NCBI GenBank assembly: GCA_910585805.1
Contig: CAJUFB010000086.1
Location: 1-15,733 of the forward strand
DNA from: an uncultured Acetatifactor sp.
GTDB taxonomy: Bacteria; Bacillota; Clostridia; Lachnospirales; Lachnospiraceae
Direction: 5' to 3'
Length of the DNA stretch: 15,733 nucleotides
Under the pieces are notes generated by a model. It searched no databases, was not told where the DNA came from, and worked only from the letters and a program-made list of their open reading frames with translations. The translations under genes and the position numbers were made by a program. Below, one piece after another: positions 1-6,527 of this stretch. Numbering within the stretch: the first letter of the stretch is position 1; each line of letters begins with the position of its first letter.

Positions 1-69
1 CAGTGGGATTCCATGGCTTCTTAGTGCTACAAACTTTCAACTCACAAGATCTTTTATACCTTTTTCGTT

Positions 70-1083
70 TTGCTGGCAGTGGTACTTCTTACTTTTATAC
101 TGCTTTTCCAAAGGAATATTCGGACAGCCGCAAGTGTCAGGAAACTGGAGGACGGGCTGTATTCCATGGAATATAAAGGCGATTATAATCTGGACGGCTT
201 TCTGGAGCAGGGAGGTGCATCCGATGATCTGGCGGTGGCGGAATTTGTGATACAGGATGTGTTCTATGGTCTGCTTCCCATAGATTTAAGAGGCGGTTCT
301 TTTGGGTGCAGCACCATCTCTGCCAAGACACCGGAGGGCGATGCTTTGTTTGGAAGGAATTTTGACTGGGGAACCTGTACGGCGCTGATCGTGCTGACCA
401 ATCCGGCGGAAGGGTACGATTCTGTTTCCACCGTAAACATGGATTTCCTAAACTTGGGACTGGATATGCCGGAAGAAACACAGATGCGTCTTTTGTCAGT
501 GGCAGCGCCTTTTGCGCCTATGGATGGGATGAATGAAAGGGGGCTGTGTGTGGCGGTTCTGATGATCCAGGACAGTCCGGGATTCCAGCAGGATACAGGG
601 AAACCGGATCTGACTACGACAATGGCAGTACGTTTGCTGCTTGATAAGGCATCTGATGTGGAGGAAGCGTTGGAGCTGCTTTCTCAGTATGACATGCACG
701 CATCGGCGGGAATGATGGTGCATTTTGCCATTGCTGATGCAGCCGGGCATTCTGTGGTTGTAGAGTATATTGGCAATGAAATGGTGGTAACAGAAACTCC
801 GGTTGTCACAAACTATTACCTGTCTCCCGGTGAAAAGTACGGCATTGGAACAGAAGAATCCAAAATCCGGTATGCCATGCTGGATGATATGCTGCAGAGC
901 GGTTTCCCATTTAGTATGGACGGGATACGGGATGCCCTTGACAGTGTGAGCAAGCACAATTTTGATTCTGATTTTGCGTCTACGGAGTGGAGCATTGTCT
1001 ATAATCAGTGTACCGGGGAGGCACGCTATTACCATAGGGAAAACTACCAGAAATATTATTCCTTTATGGCAGGCAGTTCCTGA
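70..1083 (+). CDS. Linear amide C-N hydrolase (choloylglycine hydrolase / penicillin V acylase-like), membrane-anchored
   Basis: This is an Ntn hydrolase of the choloylglycine hydrolase/penicillin acylase superfamily, which cleaves linear amides such as bile-salt conjugates, penicillin V or N-acyl amino acids. Seen: an FGCS motif with Cys80, then GRNFDW, placing Arg at Cys+16 and Asp at Cys+19. That is the spacing of Cys2/Arg18/Asp21 in characterised bile salt hydrolases. The Cys is internal and follows Gly, so autocatalytic cleavage before it is inferred. The N-terminus is hydrophobic and looks like a signal anchor with no lipobox. The start is doubtful: TTG at 70 has no ribosome site and lies inside the hydrophobic run, which reads open upstream to a TAG at 22-24 with no better start. 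The 5' end may be truncated or mutated. It is a clear paralogue of the lipoprotein hydrolase at 3111-4253. The substrate is unknown. Confidence 0.82.
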   Translation: MLAVVLLTFILLFQRNIRTAASVRKLEDGLYSMEYKGDYNLDGFLEQGGASDDLAVAEFVIQDVFYGLLPIDLRGGSFGCSTISAKTPEGDALFGRNFDWGTCTALIVLTNPAEGYDSVSTVNMDFLNLGLDMPEETQMRLLSVAAPFAPMDGMNERGLCVAVLMIQDSPGFQQDTGKPDLTTTMAVRLLLDKASDVEEALELLSQYDMHASAGMMVHFAIADAAGHSVVVEYIGNEMVVTETPVVTNYYLSPGEKYGIGTEESKIRYAMLDDMLQSGFPFSMDGIRDALDSVSKHNFDSDFASTEWSIVYNQCTGEARYYHRENYQKYYSFMAGSS

Positions 1084-1157
1084 GAAAGCAGTACTGGTAT
1101 AGAAAAAACATATTGTTATCCGCAAAACAAAATAAAAAATTGAAGGAGGAATGGAAC

Positions 1158-2102
1158 ATGAGCGGACATATTTTAGAATTATCACAGAGTGTGGAGAGGA
1201 AAAAAGTAGTTTACAGGAACCGATATGGGCTGGATATTACAGGAGAACTTTACTTTGAAAAGGGAATTTCTCTGGATCAGAAGCATCCGGCGCTGATTAT
1301 CGGTGCGCCGTATGGAGGGGTGAAGGAACAGGGCCCCTGTGTGTACGGCAATGAACTGGCACAGAAAGGATTTGTTGTGCTGACCTTTGACCAGTCCTTT
1401 ATGGGGGAATCCGGGGGCTTTCCCAGAAATGTGTCGTCACCGGATATTTTTGTGGAGAATTTCAGTGCGGCGGTGGATTTTCTGGGGCTTCAGAAGTTTG
1501 TAGACAGGGAAAAAATCGGTGTAATCGGGATATGCGGTTCCGGCGGGTTTGCGCTTTCAGCGGCCCAGTGTGATACCAGAATCCGTGCAGTTGCCGTTAT
1601 GAGCATGTATGATATGAATGTGGCAGTCAGGGGAAATATGGACAGGGAAGAACTGCAGAGCGTAAAGGAGCGCCTTTCAAATCAACGGTGGATTGATGCG
1701 GAAAACGGATATCCAGAGTACCTGCCGGGATTCCCGGAGCAGCCAATCGACAAGGTGCCGGAGGATATTCCGGAGCCGGGGGCAGAGTGGTTTCGTTTTT
1801 ATGCGTTGAAGAGGGGGCATCATCCGAGCGCCAGAGGCGGGTTTACTATGACCAGTGAGCTGGCGATCATGAATTTCCGGCCGTTGGATTTCATTGACGA
1901 GATTTCTCCCCGCCCAATCCTGTTTGTTGTTGGAGACAGGGCACACTCCCGGTTTTTCAGTGACGCAGCTTATGAGCGGGCTTTAGAACCGAAAGATATG
2001 CTGGTTGTGGAAGATGCGGAGCATATCGACCTGTATGACCAAAGAGACCGTATTCCCTTTGACAGACTGACAGAATTCTTTACGGTGAATATGCAGCGAT
2101 AA
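1158..2102 (+). CDS. Alpha/beta hydrolase (dienelactone hydrolase-like)
   Basis: A 314-residue cytoplasmic alpha/beta hydrolase with no signal peptide. The chosen ATG at 1158 has AAGGAGGA seven bases upstream; an in-frame TTG at 1113 has no ribosome site. Seen: an N-terminal strand region with APYGG (oxyanion-hole area), a nucleophile elbow GICGSGG with Cys126 and Ser128, an acid candidate Asp260 in VVGD, and the likely catalytic His289 in AEHID. Which residue is the nucleophile is unclear, since dienelactone hydrolases use Cys in a GxCxG elbow and most relatives use Ser. Family members hydrolyse esters or related bonds, but the substrate here cannot be read. It follows the Ntn hydrolase by about 75 bases with no clear terminator between, so co-transcription is possible. 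Confidence 0.88.
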   Translation: MSGHILELSQSVERKKVVYRNRYGLDITGELYFEKGISLDQKHPALIIGAPYGGVKEQGPCVYGNELAQKGFVVLTFDQSFMGESGGFPRNVSSPDIFVENFSAAVDFLGLQKFVDREKIGVIGICGSGGFALSAAQCDTRIRAVAVMSMYDMNVAVRGNMDREELQSVKERLSNQRWIDAENGYPEYLPGFPEQPIDKVPEDIPEPGAEWFRFYALKRGHHPSARGGFTMTSELAIMNFRPLDFIDEISPRPILFVVGDRAHSRFFSDAAYERALEPKDMLVVEDAEHIDLYDQRDRIPFDRLTEFFTVNMQR

Positions 2103-2132
2103 GAAGAACCAATTATTTATCAGGAGAGAAAA

Positions 2133-2168
2133 GGTTGAATAAATTGCTTGATAGCAATTTATTCAACC
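2133..2168. terminator. Perfect 15-bp inverted repeat, possible terminator or operator
   Basis: The arm ggttgaataaattgc (2133-2147) pairs perfectly with 2154-2168 across the 6-base loop ttgata. It lies between the alpha/beta hydrolase and the cyclophilin-like lipoprotein. No T-run follows on the + strand. Four Ts follow on the minus strand, but no minus-strand gene is recognised nearby. It could end the upstream transcript weakly, protect mRNA, or bind a dimeric regulator as a DNA palindrome. Confidence 0.5.
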
Positions 2169-2201
2169 AAGAATTTGTGACGCTTTGGAATGGAGGTAAT
2201 T

Positions 2202-2762
2202 ATGGCAAAATGTCTGAAAACAGCAATCAGTATCCTGCTTTTTATTTCGCTCTCTGCCTGCGGAGTGAGCCAGGAATATAACACTGATTCTGATATAGAA
2301 ACAGTGTATGAAAAGCAGGAAAGTGATTTACAGACAGAGGAGGCAGGTATAAGTATGCCTTTTCAAGAGGAGGTGTCCCAGGAGATGGAATTAGAAGAAA
2401 AGGATACTGTTTTACAAATTCAGGTACAGGATAGTAATCATACGATTATATTTGAACTGAATGACAGTCCGGCAGCACGTTCATTGTATGACCAGCTGCC
2501 GCTGACGGTTGAGGTTCAGGATTACAGTACCAATGAGAAAATATTTTATCCGCCGGAAAAGCTGGATACAGAAAATGCAGTAGAAGGCGGTGGGCCGACA
2601 GGCAGCCTGGCATATTTTTCTCCATGGGGAAATGTAGTAATGTATTATAGCGAATATGGCCCGTATAATGGTCTCTATCATTTGGGAAATGCCGTGTCCG
2701 GCAGTGAGTGGATTGCTGAATTGACTGGTACGCTGGAGATACGAAAAATGGTGGAAACATAG
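2202..2762 (+). CDS. Cyclophilin-like fold lipoprotein (copy 1)
   Basis: A 186-residue predicted lipoprotein. The start at 2202 is chosen because GGAGG ends five bases before it; an ATG at 2190 would overlap that ribosome site. Seen: a short basic N-terminus, a hydrophobic core and the lipobox LSAC with Cys20 as lipid-anchor site. An acidic Glu-rich linker runs to about residue 67, followed by a beta-rich domain from about 70 to the end. Hallmarks of the small bacterial cyclophilin-like domain are the TIIFELNDSPAA start, a DYSTNEK segment, GSLAYFSPWGNVVMYY and a GLYHLG stretch near the end. Such proteins are not known to be active prolyl isomerases. The protein should sit on the outer face of the membrane. 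Its role is unknown; two distant relatives lie at 9029 and 14513. Confidence 0.8.
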   Translation: MAKCLKTAISILLFISLSACGVSQEYNTDSDIETVYEKQESDLQTEEAGISMPFQEEVSQEMELEEKDTVLQIQVQDSNHTIIFELNDSPAARSLYDQLPLTVEVQDYSTNEKIFYPPEKLDTENAVEGGGPTGSLAYFSPWGNVVMYYSEYGPYNGLYHLGNAVSGSEWIAELTGTLEIRKMVET

Positions 2763-2795
2763 ACGGCAGGCGGAAAATTAAGATAGTAATTTGAA

Positions 2796-2854
2796 GAATA
2801 CCGGTTTTGCATAAATCTCAGATAAGATCTGTTGATTATGTGAAATCGGTATTT
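2796..2854 (+). terminator. Long RNA stem-loop downstream of the lipoprotein gene, possible terminator
   Basis: The arm 2797-2814 (aataccggttttgcataa) can pair over 18 positions with 2836-2853 if three G-U pairs are allowed. The flanking G2796 and T2854 give one more wobble pair. Within the loop, cagat (2819-2823) pairs with atctg (2827-2831). The G-U pattern favours an RNA structure over a DNA palindrome. The following sequence has only short T-runs, so it is a weak terminator candidate; an mRNA 3'-end stabiliser is also possible. Confidence 0.4.
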
Positions 2855-2983
2855 GTGTGTGATTGCTGTTAGTGTAATTGAATATTTATAGAAAATTCCT
2901 AGTCAAATATATAAAGTATAAGTATTTGCTATTTATATATCATCTTGCTAAGATAAATCAAGGAACACAAAACAAAAAAGTAA

Positions 2984-3055
2984 TTGAGAAATCTGCAAGA
3001 ATTCATTTAGAAATTGTTTATTTTTCTGTTAGGTGGATGTTATCCGGGGCAGTTA
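2984..3055. repeat. Dispersed direct repeat, copy 1
   Basis: Bases 2984-3021 match 12841-12878 exactly over 38 bases. Recognisable but diverging similarity continues for about 30 more bases to around 3055. Flanks on the left differ completely. It ends about 55 bases before the start of a lipoprotein gene. In the frame reading KLFIFLLGGC, several differences from copy 2 are synonymous, hinting at a fossil lipoprotein signal peptide. A competing frame (EKSARIHLEIVY) is also open, so the origin is unresolved. Confidence 0.65.
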
Positions 3056-3110
3056 AAGTATATCTCGTAGGATACACATAGATACAGCCATAGAAAAGGA
3101 AGTGAAAAAG

Positions 3111-4253
3111 GTGAAAAGAGATTTTTTGATATGTCTGCTTTTGATACTGGGGGTGGCAGGGCTGCTGTCAGGATGCGGAAAAAATTCCGGAGAGCAGACA
3201 GGGACAAAGAACTATAGTGAAGAAAGCCAGGAAAGCCGGACAGAGGAAGAAGGTGCAGTGAGAGAAGAAAACGGAAAAGAAAGCAGAGATGAAAATGCAG
3301 TCCGGATCACTCCGACTTCTGAAATCACGGAACTGGAAACAGGGCTGTCAACCGTCCGATATGAAGGGGATTATGGCTTTGACACATTCTTAGAGCAGGG
3401 AGACGCTGCCACTGACGCGGATGTTGCAGCATTTATCACATCGCTGCTGGCACAGGAAGTCCATATGGAAGGAAATCCTTTTGGATGCAGTACCCTGTCA
3501 GTGAAAAACCGGGACGGCGGATATCTGTTCGGAAGAAATTTTGACTGGAATGCCTGTAGCGGGTTGATTGTCAGCGCCAGACCGGAAAAAGGATATGCTT
3601 CGGTTTCAACCGTCAATACGGATTTTGTCCGGGCCGGAGGACTTGACTTTTCAAAATTACCGAATCAGATGCAGGCAATTGTTTCCCTGTATGCCCCGCT
3701 GGATGGAATGAATGAAAAGGGGTTGGCGGTTTCTGTGAATATGATTCAGGACTCCGCAAGTATCAACCAGAATACAGGAAAGCCTGACATTACCACTACC
3801 ACGGCAATCCGGTTATTGCTTGATAAAGCGGCCAATGTGGAAGAAGCGCTGGAGCTTTTGCGGCAATATGATTTTCACAGCTCTATGGGAATGATGGTGC
3901 ATCTGGCTCTGGCAGATGCGGACGGCCGGAGCGTGGCAGTAGAATATGTGGATCATGAAATGATTGTCACCGAGACGCCGGTTGTTACCAACTTTTACCT
4001 TGCGGATGGGGAGAAGCAGGGAATCGGAACTGCCCAGTCCCATACCCGGTATGAAATCCTTACCCAGACACTGGAAGAACACAGGGAGATGACGGAGGTA
4101 GAGGTACGGGATGCACTGGACAGTGTGAGCAAAGATAATTTTGGTGAGTTTGAAACCACCGAGTGGAGCATTGTGATGAATCAGGAAACAAAGGAACTGA
4201 TTTATTATCACAGGGAAGATTATAAAACGGCATATGTCATTTCGATTGAATAG
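3111..4253 (+). CDS. Linear amide C-N hydrolase lipoprotein (choloylglycine hydrolase-like)
   Basis: A paralogue of the hydrolase at 70-1083, but exported as a lipoprotein of 380 residues. The GTG at 3111 lies eight bases after AAAGGAAG; GTG 3102 overlaps that site. Seen: a lipobox LSGC with Cys22, a Glu/Ser-rich linker to about residue 65, then the Ntn hydrolase domain. That domain has the nucleophile Cys126 in FGCS, Arg142 and Asp145 in GRNFDW (Cys+16 and Cys+19, as in bile salt hydrolases), a DGMNEKGL segment, and VVTNFYL plus TEWSIVMNQ near the C-terminus. Since Cys126 is internal after Gly, self-cleavage to expose it is inferred. The enzyme would act outside the membrane. It is first in a probable operon with a PaaK-like ligase (35-base gap) and an ABC transporter. 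The substrate is unknown. Confidence 0.88.
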   Translation: MKRDFLICLLLILGVAGLLSGCGKNSGEQTGTKNYSEESQESRTEEEGAVREENGKESRDENAVRITPTSEITELETGLSTVRYEGDYGFDTFLEQGDAATDADVAAFITSLLAQEVHMEGNPFGCSTLSVKNRDGGYLFGRNFDWNACSGLIVSARPEKGYASVSTVNTDFVRAGGLDFSKLPNQMQAIVSLYAPLDGMNEKGLAVSVNMIQDSASINQNTGKPDITTTTAIRLLLDKAANVEEALELLRQYDFHSSMGMMVHLALADADGRSVAVEYVDHEMIVTETPVVTNFYLADGEKQGIGTAQSHTRYEILTQTLEEHREMTEVEVRDALDSVSKDNFGEFETTEWSIVMNQETKELIYYHREDYKTAYVISIE

Positions 4254-4288
4254 GTGAAGCCATGCAGTAATTTTGACGAGGAGGAAAA

Positions 4289-5641
4289 ATGAACTACTTA
4301 AAGACTTTAACAGATTTATATAGACTGAAAAAGAATATGAAATTAAGCGCTGAAAAAATGCGTTCCCTGCAGAATGGAAAACTGCGGAAACTTCTCAGAT
4401 TTGCATGGGAACATTCTTCTTATTACAGGGCAGTTTTTGAGCGTGCAGGAATTACAGAAGAACAGTTGGATACGCTGCCCCTTTCCTGCTTTCCAACCAT
4501 TGATAAACAGGCGCTTTTGGAACATTTTGATGAACTGGTCACAGTGCCGGATTTAAAACAGGAAAACCTGCGGGAATTTGATGCGAGGGAAGCGGCGGAT
4601 CGGAAGCCTTATCAGGGAAAGTACCATGTAGTCCATTCCTCCGGCAGCACCGGGAAACCCGGATACTTTGTATATGATGAGGATGCCTGGAGCCAGATGC
4701 TTCTGGGTATCATCCGGGCGGCTCTTTGGGGGATGTCCATGCCGCAGATTTTGGGGCTACTGATGAAACGTCCCAGAATTGTCTATATAGCGGCCACAGA
4801 CGGGAGATATGGAGGCGCTATGGCGGTGGGGGATGGAATCGATGGGGTTGGAGCAAAACAGATGTATCTGGATATTAAGACGCCGGTAGCCGAATGGATC
4901 AGACAGATCAGGGAGTTCCAACCGAATATCGTTATCGGTTATCCGTCTGCTATCAAAATTCTGGCACAGCTGATGGAAAATGGGGAAGTCGGTTTGGATG
5001 CGGAAAGGGTAATCTCCTGTGGAGAACCGTTGGGAACAAATTTACGCACCTATCTGGAAAAGATATTCCGGACACAGGTGGTCAATTTCTATGGATCCAG
5101 TGAGTCCCTGGCTCTTGGAGTGGAAACCAACCCAAAGGACGGGATGCTTCTGTTTGACGATATGAATGTCATTGAGGTGGAAAACGGAGTGATGTACCTT
5201 ACCTGCCTTTATAATTATGCGCAGCCGCTGATCCGGTATCGCCTTTCTGACCGGCTGACGCTGAAAGCGCCAGAGGGAGGGGAGCTTCCGTTCACCAGAG
5301 CGGTGGGGCTTCTGGGACGGAACGAGGATGTCCTTTGGTTTGAGGACGGAAGGGGAAACAGGGAATTTCTCCATCCGCTGGCGATTGAAGGGTTCTGCAT
5401 CGAGGGGCTGAAAGATTACCAGTTCCGGCAGACTACAAAAGATACTTTTGAGATGTTTGCAGAAACAGAGCATGGAGCATCAAAAGAAAGAATCAGACAG
5501 GAGATGCTGCAACAGATGAGGGAAATCCTGTCAGAGAAAAAACTGGATTTTGTGCAGTTCTATGTAAATTTTGTAAATGAAATTCTACCAGACATCCGAA
5601 CAGGAAAAAAACCTTTGATCTTAAAGGGAAAGGTGGCGTAA
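4289..5641 (+). CDS. Phenylacetate-CoA ligase-like (PaaK family) adenylate-forming enzyme
   Basis: A 450-residue cytoplasmic enzyme, close to the usual length of PaaK-type ligases. The family activates a carboxylic acid with ATP to an acyl-adenylate and usually transfers it to CoA or another thiol. Seen: an N-terminal helical part with LRKLLRFAWEHSSYYR, typical of PaaK and CapK/F390-synthetase relatives; the ATP-binding P-loop SSGSTGKP at 117-124; YGSSES at 268-273; the LIRYRLSDR segment (Arg and Asp contact the ribose in relatives); and a C-terminal RTGKKP near the end. AGGAGG lies four bases before the ATG. It sits between a surface amidase-like hydrolase and an ABC ATPase (three-base gap), so it probably belongs to one pathway with them. 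The acid activated cannot be predicted; family assignment is firm. Confidence 0.88.
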   Translation: MNYLKTLTDLYRLKKNMKLSAEKMRSLQNGKLRKLLRFAWEHSSYYRAVFERAGITEEQLDTLPLSCFPTIDKQALLEHFDELVTVPDLKQENLREFDAREAADRKPYQGKYHVVHSSGSTGKPGYFVYDEDAWSQMLLGIIRAALWGMSMPQILGLLMKRPRIVYIAATDGRYGGAMAVGDGIDGVGAKQMYLDIKTPVAEWIRQIREFQPNIVIGYPSAIKILAQLMENGEVGLDAERVISCGEPLGTNLRTYLEKIFRTQVVNFYGSSESLALGVETNPKDGMLLFDDMNVIEVENGVMYLTCLYNYAQPLIRYRLSDRLTLKAPEGGELPFTRAVGLLGRNEDVLWFEDGRGNREFLHPLAIEGFCIEGLKDYQFRQTTKDTFEMFAETEHGASKERIRQEMLQQMREILSEKKLDFVQFYVNFVNEILPDIRTGKKPLILKGKVA

Positions 5642-5644
5642 CAA

Positions 5645-6406
5645 ATGGCAGATACGATATTACAGGGAGAAAAGATCACCAGAGTTTTTCAGCAGGGAAA
5701 GGCGGAAACAAAAGTCCTTGATGGAATTGACATCAAAATATTTGAAAAAGATTTTACCGTTATCATGGGGCCGTCAGGAGCCGGGAAATCTACGCTTTTA
5801 TATAGTTTAAGCGGCATGGATCAGATAAGCGGGGGCCGCGTGCTCTACCGGGATCAGGAGATCAGCGGTCTTTCAGAAAACCGGATGGCCAGGCTTCGGG
5901 CGGAGGAATTTGGATTTGTATTCCAGCAGACCCATCTGGTCAGTAACCTGACGCTTTTGGAGAATGTGCTGGTGGCGGGATATGTGAGCAAAAAGGACAG
6001 TGCCGAAAAGGTAAAAGAAAGGGCGGCAAATCTCCTGCGACAGATGGATGTGGAAGAGGCGAAGGACAGACTGCCCTACCAGGTATCCGGTGGTGAGGCA
6101 CAAAGGGCGGCCATTGCCAGAGCTATGATTGGAAAGCCGGGACTTTTGTTTGCAGACGAGCCTACAGGCGCATTAAACCAGGCAAATACCCGTGAAGTTC
6201 TGGGACTTTTAACGGATTTAAACCGAAAAGGGCAGAGCATCCTGATGGTGACCCATGACCTGCAGGCAGCAGCCAGAGGGAACCGGATTCTTTATCTGGA
6301 GGATGGAAAGGTCTGCGATGAACTGGCTTTGAAGCCTTATAACGAGATGGAAGAAAAGCAGCGGGAAAGAGATGTAAGCCAGTGGCTTTCCAGGCTTAGG
6401 TGGTAA
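5645..6406 (+). CDS. ABC transporter ATP-binding protein (MacB/LolD/FtsE type)
   Basis: A 253-residue nucleotide-binding subunit, typical length. Seen in order: Walker A GPSGAGKST (42-50), Q-loop region FVFQQTHL, signature VSGGE followed by AQRAAIARA (from 147), Walker B LLFADEP (167-173) and the switch His204 in THD. The ADEPTGALN ending of Walker B is characteristic of the MacB/LolD group, whose partners are FtsX-type permeases. That matches the next gene. The start lies three bases after the ligase stop, indicating translational linkage. Such transporters usually export peptides or drugs, or transmit mechanical force. The gene ends at the edge of a double hairpin that separates it from the permease. 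Confidence 0.94.
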   Translation: MADTILQGEKITRVFQQGKAETKVLDGIDIKIFEKDFTVIMGPSGAGKSTLLYSLSGMDQISGGRVLYRDQEISGLSENRMARLRAEEFGFVFQQTHLVSNLTLLENVLVAGYVSKKDSAEKVKERAANLLRQMDVEEAKDRLPYQVSGGEAQRAAIARAMIGKPGLLFADEPTGALNQANTREVLGLLTDLNRKGQSILMVTHDLQAAARGNRILYLEDGKVCDELALKPYNEMEEKQRERDVSQWLSRLRW

Positions 6407-6465
6407 AGCGAAAAGATTTTCTAAGGCGTCAAAGTACGCCGCCTAAGAAAATCTAAGTTTCGCTT
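6406..6465. terminator. Long imperfect hairpin between ATPase and permease genes
   Basis: The arm agattttctaaggcg (6414-6428) pairs with 6440-6454 with one internal mismatch. Beyond a 3-base bulge, 6406-6413 pairs with 6458-6465. The loop is 11 bases. The stem begins at the ATPase stop codon. No long T-run follows, so full termination is doubtful. Partial termination or an mRNA-processing or stability role, which would set ATPase above permease, is plausible. Confidence 0.5.
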
Positions 6466-6466
6466 A

Positions 6467-6493
6467 GAAGAACGCACAGTGTGTGCGTTCTTC
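6467..6493. repeat. Perfect 12-bp hairpin directly after the first
   Basis: The arm gaagaacgcaca (6467-6478) pairs perfectly with 6482-6493 across the 3-base loop GTG. It starts two bases after the larger hairpin ends and lies about 20 bases before the permease ribosome site. No T-run follows. It could act with the first hairpin in RNA processing or attenuation, or mark an insertion scar. Confidence 0.55.
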
Positions 6494-6527
6494 CGGCCTG
6501 ATGCAAGTCAGAGAGGAGATGAAAATA

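Larger units (their letters stand above)
2763..3110. other. AT-rich intergenic region before the ligase/transporter operon
   Basis: No convincing gene. An open frame at 2878-3081 begins at TTG without a ribosome site and is judged spurious or a remnant. The region holds a long stem-loop (2796-2854) and one copy of the 38-bp repeat (2984-3021), both listed separately. A promoter for the gene at 3111 probably lies here, but I could not choose one with confidence among the many AT-rich candidates. Confidence 0.5.

Noticed and set aside
496..1185. Long minus-strand open frame of 229 codons
   Set aside because: It lies antisense to the first Ntn hydrolase, whose protein is clearly conserved with its paralogue. 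The minus-strand product is His/Ile/Arg-rich with no recognisable motif.
2878..3081. 67-codon + strand open frame
   Set aside because: TTG start, no ribosome site, AT-biased composition, and it partly coincides with the dispersed repeat. Better explained as non-coding.
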